Of a stretch of DNA of 64,000 nt, positions 1 to 10,062 are shown piece after piece. A model generated the notes under the pieces. That model saw nothing but the letters and a program-made list of their open reading frames with translations, was not told the origin of the DNA and did not search any database. Origin of the DNA: Cladophialophora immunda. Lineage: Eukaryota; Ascomycota; Eurotiomycetes; Chaetothyriales; Herpotrichiellaceae. The position numbers were made by a program, and so were the translations under genes. The stretch spans positions 1,814,777 through 1,878,776 of the forward strand of contig NW_015622545.1 in NCBI RefSeq assembly GCF_000835495.1, written 5' to 3'. How positions within the stretch are numbered: the first letter of the stretch is position 1; each line of letters begins with the position of its first letter.

Positions 1-245
1 ACTTTGAGAGCAAGAGCACCAGGGGGACCAAGTCTGGATCCATGGCCATCATCGAGGGAGTGCGGTTCTGGATCCGCGAAGATGCCCTCAGCGACGACCA
101 TGCCACTATTGATCCGGCTGTGTTGCGGCCTGTGTCTCGACTGGGGGGGATCACGTATGGACGGACTACGGAGGCCTTTGAGATAGCCAGACCCAGATAC
201 GCAGAGCACCGCGACGCCCTTGCCAGTCGACTGCACAGCAATTGA
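1..245 (+). CDS. Flavin-reductase-like protein, C-terminal fragment
   Basis: The reading frame is open from the window edge (codons in phase with position 3) to the TGA at 243-245, so only the last ~80 residues of a gene that starts outside the window are present. The stretch with DPAVLRPVSRLGGITYGRT followed by FEIARP resembles the usual end of flavin-reductase-like FMN-binding proteins (a DPAAL-x-PVxRLGG-x-Y run followed by a short F-x-(L/I)-x-RP). These proteins bind FMN and reduce flavin or serve oxygenases. Nothing upstream is visible, so substrate and full domain content cannot be judged. The family call rests on this C-terminal signature alone. Confidence 0.6.
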   Translation, partial: FESKSTRGTKSGSMAIIEGVRFWIREDALSDDHATIDPAVLRPVSRLGGITYGRTTEAFEIARPRYAEHRDALASRLHSN

Positions 246-1227
246 AATGGTTCCCTAATATGTACCTCCGGCCCATCAATAGCATTCTTTAGAGAGATCC
301 TACCGCTGAGAGTCCAAGCAAGAATGCCTACCAGGAGGACTGCGACTGTCTCACCCGTCGGCGACTGCATGATTATTGAACATCCCTCCAACGACAGACC
401 ATGTTTAGAGCCATTGCTCGCCGCCTCCGAAGCCACGGAAACTATCACGGCCTGCGCCCCTGACGGTGATGGGGCTACCCCGCATAAGGCTGGGTAATCC
501 CACACGAGGCTGAGCGCACACTTATCTTTCATGCCGTCGCAGTTACACTCGTTAGACTCCTTCGTCTCAGAATTCATATCATAATTGCACCCTTAACAGC
601 GATCTCTCTATTCTAGGTTGCGCCGTGATAGAAACTCGGTTCGGATTAGCGTTTCTTTGCCCTGATTCTTGAAGCGGCACCCCGACTGACCTTTCCTCCT
701 GGTAATGCGCCTGTTCAAGCCCCAGCCTCCCCCAAACCGCAAAATGGCACATGGACATGCAAACGTCTTGGTTGCCTACCTCAAGAACAACTTCTTGTCG
801 TTGCTTTAATATTACCCCCGGTGACGTGGCCGAGAATGACACGATTGCAATCTTGCACGGCGTTCGAGGGCCGGGAGGATGGGAAATCCAGCGCTCGGCC
901 ACGTTGATAACACATTTTATTCATTGCGGTGAACAACTAACTATCCCTTCAATATTGAGGAGAGAGAACAGGTGGCGAAGCGATGTATCATCATAAAAGA
1001 ACACTAGGAAGAGAAACCGTATGCTGTGAGCACACTGAGACAGTATCATTTCATTCGGACACTCTAGCAGGTACCATAGAAGATGGCATTGTTAGATGTT
1101 ACAAACAAGCGTCCCTTGCATGGGTGGCGTCGTCCAGCCAAATTCATCGACTCGAAGGAAGCTCGGCGCATTGTTGCGCCTTGGTAAAATGAGATGTGGA
1201 ACGGGGTACCTGAAACGTCTCGAACTC
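246..1227. other. Intergenic, no gene seen
   Basis: About 1 kb between two convergent genes (the flavin-reductase-like fragment and homogentisate dioxygenase). Only short overlapping reading frames without recognisable protein character occur. It should hold the two 3' untranslated regions. Confidence 0.6.
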
Positions 1228-2691
1228 TCAATGACCGTTGAGACTTGCCTTGCCTCCATTTTCATGCGACACCGGTCCCGGCTCGAGGAAGGGCGAGTTC
1301 TCCTTGACGCCCTTGGGCTTCTGGAACCGCTTCCGGAGCCCGAGCCACGTGCGGGCGTTGTAGTCGAGTTGCCTCTTGCTCGACTTGGACCAGGCCCAGT
1401 CACTCATGCCCAAGATCATGTTCGACTCCAGCACGAAGGCCATGCTCCCCTCGCCAACCTTCTGCGGGACCAGGTCCATCTCCGAGGCGCGCGCGTGCGT
1501 CTCGCTGTCGGGCCCGTGGCCGACCATCACGTTGTGCAGGCTGGCGCCCCCGGGGCGGAACCCGCCGTCGGTGCGAGCGTCGTACTCGCCCTGGATGAGG
1601 CCCATGAACTCGGCCATCGTGTTACGGTGGTACCACGGGGGCCGGAACGTGTTCTCCATGACGAGCCAGCGCGGCGGGAAGATAGCCAGTTCCACCACGC
1701 CCTCGGACGAGGCGAGCAGGGTGAAGATCGACGGGTCCGGGTGGTCATACGAGATGCTCCCCACGGTCATGAAGCGGCCCAGGTCGTACTTGTAGGGGAA
1801 ATACGTCCCGTGCCAGGCCACCACGTCGAAGGGCGAATGGTCCTGCTTGGCCTCGAAGAGTTGGCCGTTGAATTTGGCCACCACGCGGTAGTCAGTGTCG
1901 GCGTCGTCCTCGTACGCCGCGATGGGGATCTGGAAGTCCCGGGCATTCGCGCAGCCAAATGATCCCAGCGGCCCGAGGTTGGGCAGCGTGAACACCCCCT
2001 GGTGCAGTTCGAGCGCGTAGCCCCGGACAGGCCCTTCGGGCAGGGAAACGTGGTACTTGATCCCGCGCGGAATGACACAGATCTCCAGCGGCCGCACAAG
2101 GAGACGGCCCAGCTCGGTCTTGATGTCGAGGACGCCGGTCTGCAGGATGATCAACAGCTCGCCGTCCGCTGAGGAGAAGGCAGTCTTGGGATCCATCGAC
2201 TGGCCCGCTGTGAAGATGAAGTAGCCCATGCCCGACTTGGCCGACACGTCGCCGGCGGCACAGAGCAGGCGCATGGAATGCACCCAGTCTGCTTTCTCGT
2301 CCATGTCGAACGGATCCCAGCGCACCTGGGTCGGCACGTGCACTAGATTCTGATACGCATTGTAGTTGGTGGCCACCTCGCTGTCCGGCAGGGGCTCGGG
2401 TTCGAATGGCTCATGAGCCGCAGAGGGGACAATGCGATACAGCCAGGTCTGTTGGTTCTCCGGCCGCGCCGCCTGGAAAGCACTGCCCGAGATCTTTTCG
2501 GTGTACAGGCCAAAGGCTGGACGTTGGGGTGTGTTCTGGCCAATGGGCAGAGCACCCTCGATGGCTTCAGATCTATCAAGGTTGGTTATATGGATGGGCA
2601 CCGACGTCTTTACGAACACTCACTCCTGATACGATCCAAACCCCGTGTTGTACCTGTACTTCTCAGAAGTCTTGAATTTCGAGAATGGCAT
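1228..2691 (-). CDS. hmgA: Homogentisate 1,2-dioxygenase (two exons)
   Basis: Cleaves the homogentisate ring to maleylacetoacetate in phenylalanine/tyrosine degradation, in the cytosol. Exon 1 is 2691-2624 (starts MPFSKFKTSEKYRYNTGFGS); a 51-nt intron (GTGAGT...TAG) separates it from exon 2, 2572-1228. The product is 470 aa, slightly longer than the usual ~445. The family landmarks are in order: the NTGFGS start, GALPIGQNTPQRPAFGLY, and the iron site with His338 (WYHRN), Glu344 (EFMGL) and His375 (HGPD). The C-terminal ~25 residues are a non-conserved tail. The longer uninterrupted frame that begins at 2619 runs into the intron and is not the true start. It is divergent from fumarylacetoacetase, the last enzyme of the same pathway, across a 472-bp shared promoter. 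Confidence 0.96.
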
Positions 2692-3163
2692 GCTGTTTGT
2701 TCAACGGTGGTTGATGTCCTGTTTGTTGTGAACCCACTTCTACTCGCCCTGAGCCCTTGGTTGAGAGGGGCGTCTATAATACGTGAACGAGGGGCCGATA
2801 CTGAATCTTCGGCACTTCGGCTCTAGAGACACGAGCATCTGGCCAAAGCATCTCCTTCGCCTCATGCCCATGACCGCCTCCGAGACATCAACCAGTCCAG
2901 CTCGGAAATTTCCGAGCACCGCCGAGCACCTCCGCGCAGCCTCCGAGCACCTCATTCAGCCTTTGTCCTGTTTTACTTGACACCTACTGAATCCCTCGAT
3001 CCAGATGACGGGTCAAGCTTATGCGTCTTTGGGCAATGAACGAAAGCAGGCAAAGGGCCTGAGTAGTAAGTTGGATTACCAACACCATTCTGCTCTCCGT
3101 CTCAACTCTTGAACAACAAGAGAACCATTCACTAAGATATCACAGTAAAAAGCAGCCAGCGCG
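2692..3163. promoter_or_regulatory. Divergent hmgA-fahA promoter with palindrome
   Basis: The 472-bp region between the two start codons should carry both promoters. It contains an 18-bp perfect palindrome at 2900-2917 with a CGG-N6-CCG core, the classical half-site arrangement for dimeric Zn2Cys6 regulators. Three copies of CCGAGCACC follow at 2912, 2922 and 2943. In Aspergillus the tyrosine cluster is controlled by a Zn2Cys6 protein (HmgR). That this palindrome is the binding site of a counterpart is inference. Confidence 0.6.
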
Positions 3164-4492
3164 ATGGCGCCAATGTCATGGCTAGACGTTGCGTCGGACT
3201 CTCTGTTCTCCCTGGCCAATATTCCATTCGGCGTGGGCGTCTTTCCTGGGCATGACAAGCCGTCCGTAGCGATCGCTGTTGGCGAATATGCGATGAACCT
3301 GGCTGTATTTGCCTCCAGTGGCGGATTCTCTCAGCTTGCAGATGTTCAAGGCCATGCTGAGGTCTTTGATCAACCAACCCTCAATGCTCTTGCAACCTTG
3401 GGGCGACGCTTTGCGGGGGCTGTGCGCCGCTTTTTGCAAGATATCCTGAAAGAGCCGACGTCATATCCTGACGTACTCAAGGACGACAAAGATTTGCAGT
3501 CTCGATGCCTTGCGCGGTTGACGGAGGTGGAAATGCGTCTCCCTTTCAACATTGGCGATTTCAGCGACTTTTACGGGGGCATGAACCACGCGTATAATGC
3601 CGGGGCACTGTTTCGGGGTCAGAATGGAGCACTGCTACCCAACTACCTGCATCTTCCCATGGCCTACCACGGAAGATCGTCTTCGATATACGTGTCCGGG
3701 ACACCCGTGCGAAGGCCATGGGGACAGATTGTGGAAGATCTGAGCGCAACCGAGAAGCATCCAATCTTCGTTCCCTGCCGGACCATGGACTTCGAACTTG
3801 AGCTAGGGTGTTTTGTCTGTGGGGGCAACGAGCCATTCGACAACATCTCCATCGAGAACGCCGAAGACAACATATTTGGATTCGTTCTCCTGAACGACTG
3901 GTCCGCGCGCGACGTGCAACGATGGGAATATGTGCCCCTGGGGCCCTTCAACGGCAAGAACTTCGCGACCACCATCAGCGCCTGGGTCGTGCTGGCAGAC
4001 GCGTTGGAACCATTCCGGAGTCCTGGGATGGTTCATCCCGGCCCGCTTCTTCCGTATCTCCAGGAGCGCCGCAAGGACTTCACATACGACCTCAAGCTGG
4101 AGATCCAGCTGCGCAGCGGCCGCACCAAGCACCTCTCGACCATCTGCTCCACCAACGCCAGGGACGGGCTGGTCTGGTCCTTTCCGCAGATGCTGGCACA
4201 CCATACCATCACGGGCTGCAACATCAGGGCGGGCGACCTGCTCGGGTCCGGGACGATTAGCGGAGAGAGCATATCTTCTCTGGGCTGCTTGTTGGAACAG
4301 ACTCTCAACGGAAAGCGGCCGATCCAGTTGGAAGGGGGGGAGCAGCGAACATGGCTGGAAGACGGAGACGAGGTGATTTTGAAGGCTCGGGCTGGCGATG
4401 AACAACGCGGGTTCGTGGGATTTGGGGATGCCGCAGGGGTGTTACTCCCAGCACATGAGCAGACAGCCAAAGCTGGACTCAGTGAACTGTAG
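3164..4492 (+). CDS. fahA: Fumarylacetoacetase
   Basis: Hydrolyses fumarylacetoacetate to fumarate and acetoacetate, the last step of tyrosine degradation. It is a single exon of 442 aa, close to the usual ~420-430. The N-terminal SH3-like part spans about residues 1-120. The catalytic domain has DFSDFYGGMNHAYNAG with Asp135 (metal) and His142 (general base), then Glu211 and Glu213 (ELEL) and Asp245 (LLNDW), matching the known Ca2+ ligand set. The YHGRSSSI and GPFNGKNFATT segments are also typical. ATG 3164 is the first in the frame; an ATG three codons later is an alternative. It pairs divergently with hmgA. The maleylacetoacetate isomerase that normally links them is not in the window. Confidence 0.96.
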   Translation: MAPMSWLDVASDSLFSLANIPFGVGVFPGHDKPSVAIAVGEYAMNLAVFASSGGFSQLADVQGHAEVFDQPTLNALATLGRRFAGAVRRFLQDILKEPTSYPDVLKDDKDLQSRCLARLTEVEMRLPFNIGDFSDFYGGMNHAYNAGALFRGQNGALLPNYLHLPMAYHGRSSSIYVSGTPVRRPWGQIVEDLSATEKHPIFVPCRTMDFELELGCFVCGGNEPFDNISIENAEDNIFGFVLLNDWSARDVQRWEYVPLGPFNGKNFATTISAWVVLADALEPFRSPGMVHPGPLLPYLQERRKDFTYDLKLEIQLRSGRTKHLSTICSTNARDGLVWSFPQMLAHHTITGCNIRAGDLLGSGTISGESISSLGCLLEQTLNGKRPIQLEGGEQRTWLEDGDEVILKARAGDEQRGFVGFGDAAGVLLPAHEQTAKAGLSEL

Positions 4493-5569
4493 CAAACATG
4501 AATTGAGAGATAGAGTGATAGTAGCGAAAAAGCGTCGACCTTGGAGAGTTTAACCAGCCCTCCATCCCCATGCACCAGTTCCAAGATGGCTTCCAAGATG
4601 GCCGTAGCAACGCATTGAGTCGCCGCGTTCTTTCAGCCACAGCTTCGGTCGACACCACTCTGTCTGCACCTGTGTCTTAGATCCTGTATCGCATAGGTTA
4701 CACACCGGAGCATGACAGGCGGCGAATCCTGGAGACTTCGGTTCTCTTTTTTTGCTACCTTCATAATAGGCTGTCAACATATTCTCCAGTGCTCCCGATA
4801 TGTATGTCTGGGAAGCGGCCTTGTTGACATCGTCTCGGAGCCCGTCGAAGTCGATCTTCATATTATTTATTGGACGAGATGGTAGTGTGGAAGTTGATTG
4901 ACCGGGCGGCATCACCCTGTCACGTGCCTGTCCCCAAACGGGAATGAGCTGCCCGTGAATTCAACTTTGTCTTGGCTAAACTCTGCGACCGACTGGAATG
5001 CCTTGTTCAGAGAAGCGAGAACTTTATGCCAACTTTGGGCCTTCGCGAACGGACACCTCGCGTTTACCTTATCCATCGACAATCTGATCTCTTCAGGTGA
5101 TTCAGTGGCCCAGGCTTGTCGTCGGCAAACGCTGTACTAAAAAGGTTAACCGAATGCACGGCGCTAGAACAGCAAAGCCTCCCACGGGCCTCGCTGGAGA
5201 CGCCTTGTTCTCGCGCTAAGCTACCAGATGCCGTCAAACTGGTTTACAGCGTGGAAACATGTGGACATGCACAACAATTGCAGGCGGGAATTGGCCCCGC
5301 TGGACTAACAGGCCTGATAGCCGTGTCTGTCACTCCACGATGCCGCCGTGTCGCTCTTTGGCCGAGTATGACCTCGGGTAGGCCAAGGGTAAAGGAATAC
5401 AGGATAAAATGAGAAAGCTGCGGCTCTTTCTTTTTCCATCCGTGCAGCTCTTGTGATCGTCAAACGCATTCCAGGTGATCATCTTGTGGCCCTTTTCCAT
5501 TTTCAGCCATTTGACGCTACAGCGACGAAGAAACAGGTCTACGGGAAAAAAGGAGATTCTGTTACCATC
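4493..5569. other. Intergenic, 3' region of fahA and promoter of sugar transporter
   Basis: No supported gene. A minus-strand frame at 4550-4915 has an ordinary-looking first half but no recognisable family and no splice partner, so I do not call it. The right-hand part should contain the transporter promoter. Confidence 0.5.
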
Positions 5570-7405
5570 ATGGAGACGTGGAGTTGGTACAATATGTACC
5601 TGGTGTGGTTGGCTGGGTTCGGTATCTTTGCGAGCGCATACAATATGGGTACGGCGTGCTATCCTTGCCACCGAGTCTGCGCCTCCTGCTCACACACATT
5701 CTTGCCCAGCCGTCATATCGAGCACGTTGGGGCAGCCGACGTTCTATTCCTACCTGGGCTTGACCATGGGGACGTCCCACACCACCTCCGTCACCTCGAC
5801 CGCCAACGCGTTGTATTTCCTCGGTTCTTTCGTCAGTTGCTGCGTCATCACCGCCATTGGAGACCGGGTCGGGCGGAAGAAGACAATCTGGATCTCCCTG
5901 TCCTTCATCATCCTCGGCAGCGCGTTGCAGACGGGGACTCGCACCGTGGCAATGTACCAGGTCTCCCGCGTCATCACGGGCATGGGCACCGGCTCGCTTT
6001 TCTCGACTGTGCCCGTGTACCAGTCGGAGATCTCGCCGCCGCACTTTCGCGGCTTCCTGGTCGGCCAGGCCGGAGTATTCTCCGCCGGCGGCTATTCCCT
6101 GGCGTCTTGGGTTGGTTATGGCTGCTACTTTGCCAGCGACAAGGGCACCTTTGGCTTTCGCTTTCCGATATCCGTCGGCTGCATGCTCGCTGTGGTGATG
6201 CTCGGGCTGTCATTCATCCTCCCTGAATCGCCTCGCTGGCGTAAGGAACCCATTTTTTTTGTTCTTGGTGCACTCTGTCCAGAAGACTAACCGTATCCGT
6301 CGGTAGTAATTGAACACGGCCACGAAGATGAAGGGATCCGGCTTCTTTCTCGGCTCCATCCAGATCGCGACTCGGCCAACAGTGACCACTTTGCCAGACT
6401 GGAATCGATTGAAATCAAGAAACAGTATGAGCTCGACCAGTCAATCCGGCAGCGGGAAGGGAAATTCGGGATCATCACCCGCAAGTCGAACCTGAAACGC
6501 CTGTTCTTCTCATGCTTCATTCTCTGGAGCTCGCAGGCGATGGGCATCCTGGTCATCAACAACTACAGTGTGCAGCTGTACAATGCCCTTGGGTACACAG
6601 GCAGCCGCGCTCTTCTGTTGGGAGCTGGGTGGATCTCGGTCACGATCCCGTTCAATGCCGTCGCGCCGTTCTTGATCGATCGTCTGGGAAGAAAGACCAT
6701 GTTCCGTAAGTTCTTCCCCAGTTCCTCCCTAGTTCCGCTCGAAGGAGGACAAGAGACTCTAATGTGCGGTAGTGATCGGCTCGTTTCTGCTGTGTGTCTG
6801 CGTCGCGGGAGAAGGGGCATTGCTGAAGAAGTTCACCGACACGGGCAACGATGCCTATGCTCGTGGGGCCATTTTCTTCCTCTACTTCTTTGCCTTTGTA
6901 AGACATCTTGGCTCTCCCTCGTTGTCGCCCAACACCTGCTCACTTACCATCGCAGAGCTACGGAACCTTCATCGACGCCGCGTCTTGGGTATACGCGGCG
7001 GAGATCTGGCCCAACCACAACCGCGGCATGGGCAACGGCATCGCCTTCGCCGCGGCGTACGCGTCGACTATCTGCTGGACGCAGTCGGCCCCGATCGGCT
7101 TCGAGAACATCGGCTGGAAGTTCTACATGGTCTTCGTGGCCAACGCGATCCTGTGCTTCCTGGTCGTCCTCTTCCTCTATCCCGAGGTATGGAATTGCCC
7201 CTCCCGTCCGTTTCGGAGTGTTTGTGTGTGGGAAAGGAGCTGACAAGAGGTTCTCACCTAGACACGCAATCTGCCACTGGAAGAGATCCCGAAACTCTTC
7301 GGCGACGAGATCGCGTACGAGGACATTCATCTCGCGGACACGGCGGGCGACAAGGTCGAAGAGCCCGAGGTGCTGACGGAGCAGCCAAAGGCGCTCGACG
7401 CATAG
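5570..7405 (+). CDS. MFS sugar transporter (six exons)
   Basis: Sugar-porter family membrane protein, probably plasma-membrane uptake of a hexose or related sugar. Exons: 5570-5648, 5710-6240, 6307-6705, 6773-6897, 6956-7186, 7262-7405. All introns are GT-AG of 58-75 nt, giving 502 aa. Signatures: STLGQPTFYSY after TM1, DRVGRKKT between TM2 and TM3, PESPRWL at the end of the N-terminal half (spanning an exon junction), DRLGRKTMF in the C-terminal half, YAAEIWP, and PETRNLPLEEI (the PETKG-type motif, again across a junction). About 12 hydrophobic segments can be followed. The MET-WSWYN start is typical of fungal quinate/hexose-type porters. The substrate cannot be inferred, and a link to the tyrosine genes beside it is unproven. 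Confidence 0.93.
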
Positions 7406-8567
7406 CGCGGAAAGGTGAATTGTCAGTCAGCCTACGGCACCGCGTCGGCCGGCTTCAATATGCGCATCTTCTGCAAGCAAGCCGTCAGGAGCATGCTGTG
7501 TGCCTCGAGAGATCGGACGCATAGTTTGATCGTGCTTGTCCGGCGCGGATGGGACTCATCAAGGAGAAACTGACACACAGCCTCCGAGCCATTATGGTAA
7601 GCATGGTAGATGATAGGTGATAGATGATAGATATTAGATACTAGATGATAGATATCGCTCGTGGATATAGAAAACCCGCCAGATAGATTCTCAACGCAAC
7701 TTCAAGGACTGTTCGTTTGGTATGAATAGCAGGAGGATGTCTGATGGAGGCTCGGATCAGATTAGATTGGTCGTTGACCCGACACAGACCCGACCGGCTA
7801 TTCCATCCCAAACCCGATGGCCAGGTTGCCGAGGCCGGCAAACGGAGCAGCAACACGGATTTTCAGAACCCAAGAGCAAAGTACGCCCAGCCATTCACCT
7901 CGGCGAAAGCGTGAGGTGTCCGAGCTACGCTGCTGAATCGGTCTTGTGGACTCAGAAGGCACTTGGCCTGCCTTGTCGATTGCCGATGGAATATGCTGAA
8001 AGCTTGCTGGGAAGTATACTCGAACGACCCTCCAGGAGACCTCTCTCAGGGTATCGTTCCATCTGCAGAATTCATTGCGCTTCGGCTTCGACATTTTTCA
8101 CGGTATGGCAATACACCATCTGAGATGCTCTCGAATAGTATGAGTGTTGGTATGGGACATCCATGTAGCTACGAGCAGAACGGCCTCGATCCGGTCAAAT
8201 TGATAGCCACCAACGCCTCATCTGAATCCGGACTTTTTTGTATCAGCTAGGGACATCAGCGAGTGATAGTCTATGCACGTCATTATTCCCTTTGGAGGAG
8301 GGTGAAGGGCCATAGTGCATAAGACTCGGCCCATCGATTGCGAGTGTCGAGGTTCCATGCCCAAGCCGGAATGGCATGACTTTGTTCCGCACGGCGGGGA
8401 AGGCGGGGGCACTAATAGACCTTAGCTAAACTCGACCAAGTTCGGCCAAAGCTCCAAACGTCTTTCCACATACTGTGTCGTCGAAGCCCTGGGTGCCTCT
8501 TCCTCTATATCCACCACTCCTACAACCCAACCCCCAATACTCGCGCGTCCCCAGCATATCGCTCGCC
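7406..8567. other. Intergenic with a GATA-rich simple repeat
   Basis: No gene recognised in about 1.16 kb. The notable content is an imperfect GATA/GATG simple repeat near 7607-7656, just downstream of the transporter. The right-hand end precedes the hypothetical gene at 8568. Confidence 0.55.
7607..7656. repeat. Imperfect (GATA/GATG)n microsatellite
   Basis: A run of GATAGATGATAG-like units in the 3' flank of the sugar transporter. The units are imperfect, so the array looks old. The motif contains many GATA cores, but their clustering is explained more simply by simple-sequence slippage than by regulation. Confidence 0.7.
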
Positions 8568-9759
8568 ATGTCGACAAATCGACGGGTTGATCTAGTACAG
8601 GTAGATCCAGCTCTCCGTCGGCGAGCTCGAGACCGCAACCGCGCACGGCGCGTGAACGGTCCACGGCCAGGTCCCAGTGCCGTCCGGCCACGTGCCCGCG
8701 ACCGTCTCGACACGCGGGTCCACCGAGACAGGCTCCTGCTTTACCACTACTGCCAATTCGACCTCGACGCGATGAAGCGGACGAGGGAGCTGGCCGCGCT
8801 GGAGGGCCACCTGGAGAGCGAAGACATCTACGCCGCCGCGTCGTTGCTGCCCCCGATAGAGGCGACCCGGCAGAGCATCCAGCGGCTGCAGCGGTACAAC
8901 CAGTCGGTGTCCCAATGCTGCAAACGCTTCCACCTGGCCTTCAACGAGATGCGGTCCCGGACCATGAACGTCGAGCTTGTCAAGCCGTCTGATCGGATCG
9001 AACCGCTTCTCAACCTCGACGACAACCTCGAGTTCATCTCCCCCGATGAGCGATACTTTCCGAAGAACGTCGGGCGCTTCTGGAGCTTGCTGGAGCCAAG
9101 GCATCGTGAGTTTGCCCCCGCCACCATCGCCAACCGTACCACTGCCGTTCTCTCTGTCTCTCTCTCTCTCCCCTCCCATACATGTCGGCCCTTCGGTCAG
9201 AGGCGTGCTAGTAAACTGACGGCGAGGTCTAGGATTCCGTCTCAGGTACCTCTTCAGGTTTTACAAGCTCCGGGGCTACAAAAACTGGGCGATCCAAGCG
9301 GCCAGAGCACGGGGCGAGAATACCGCTGACGTGGAGCCCCTGTCGCTTGAACAGGCCCTGCGGCGCTGGACGAAACGTTGCCTGAGGCTGCTGGGCTTCC
9401 ACCTCGGGCTCGAATGGCACGCTATCTCGGCGGAAATGACGCGGCTCAAACAGGTGCAGGAGGAGCGGGAGCGGGAAATGTACCAGATGGAGCGGCGGCT
9501 CGCCGAGGACCTGGACCGGCGGAAGGGCCCGTCGACGACGAGGTACTTCTCGCTGCTCAACCCGCGATACCAGGGATCCAGCACCACCCCGCCCCCAGCG
9601 TACCGCGAAGCTGCAGACCAGTTCAGACAGGCGCTGGTGACCTCAAGATCCCGGATCCGACAACATCGCGAAGCCAACAGACCACCCACCAGGACGAATG
9701 GAACACGCAGGCCGGTCGCAGCTGCTCGCGCCGCTCACCCCGGATTCGGACGGGGGTGA
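8568..9759 (+). CDS. Hypothetical fungal protein (two exons)
   Basis: Not recognised. Exons 8568-9105 and 9233-9759, joined by a 127-nt GT-AG intron that contains a TCTC-rich stretch, give 354 aa. The start MSTNRRVDLVQ is chosen because the open frame upstream has no conserved look. The protein is soluble and highly charged. Residues ~60-180 are helical and rich in Glu/Arg/Leu (an LDAMKRTRELAALEGHL-type segment). A second helical region follows the intron (RYLFRFYKLRGYKNWAIQ), then a Glu/Arg-rich coiled-coil-like stretch with EEREREMYQMERRLAEDL, then a basic disordered tail. No signal peptide or membrane segment is seen. Codon use matches neighbouring genes. Confidence 0.7.
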
Positions 9760-10062
9760 CAACCAATACCACCAGTCTGGATTGGGTCGGGCTGCCGCAA
9801 ATTTTTACATTGGAATGTTTTCGCGATGGTTGAAGATCTCGAGTTGATAAATGGATGTATATGTGGGAGATAACTGCTCTGCATGCTTTGCCTCCACGGT
9901 ACTTCGCACTCGTTGGATTTTGCAGGGAGTGCACCATTTAAACGTACTACTCAGGAGACGCGGCAAGATTGGCCCCAGGCTGTAAACCTCGTGTTTACCC
10001 CGCGAGACTGCCAACGACAACATGCCTCGCCATGATGTCGATCAACTGTGATTCAATTGCCG
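9760..10062. other. Intergenic, nothing seen
   Basis: A 303-bp spacer between the hypothetical gene and the HET-domain pseudogene, without a recognisable feature. Confidence 0.5.

Noticed and set aside
1092..1962. Long plus-strand frame opposite homogentisate dioxygenase
   Set aside because: It is an antisense shadow of a GC-rich conserved enzyme with biased third positions.
4550..4915. Minus-strand frame of 121 codons downstream of fahA, considered as the hmgX-type cluster gene
   Set aside because: No recognisable motif, no convincing start context or splice partner, and the second half is low-quality. I cannot recall the HmgX sequence well enough to compare.
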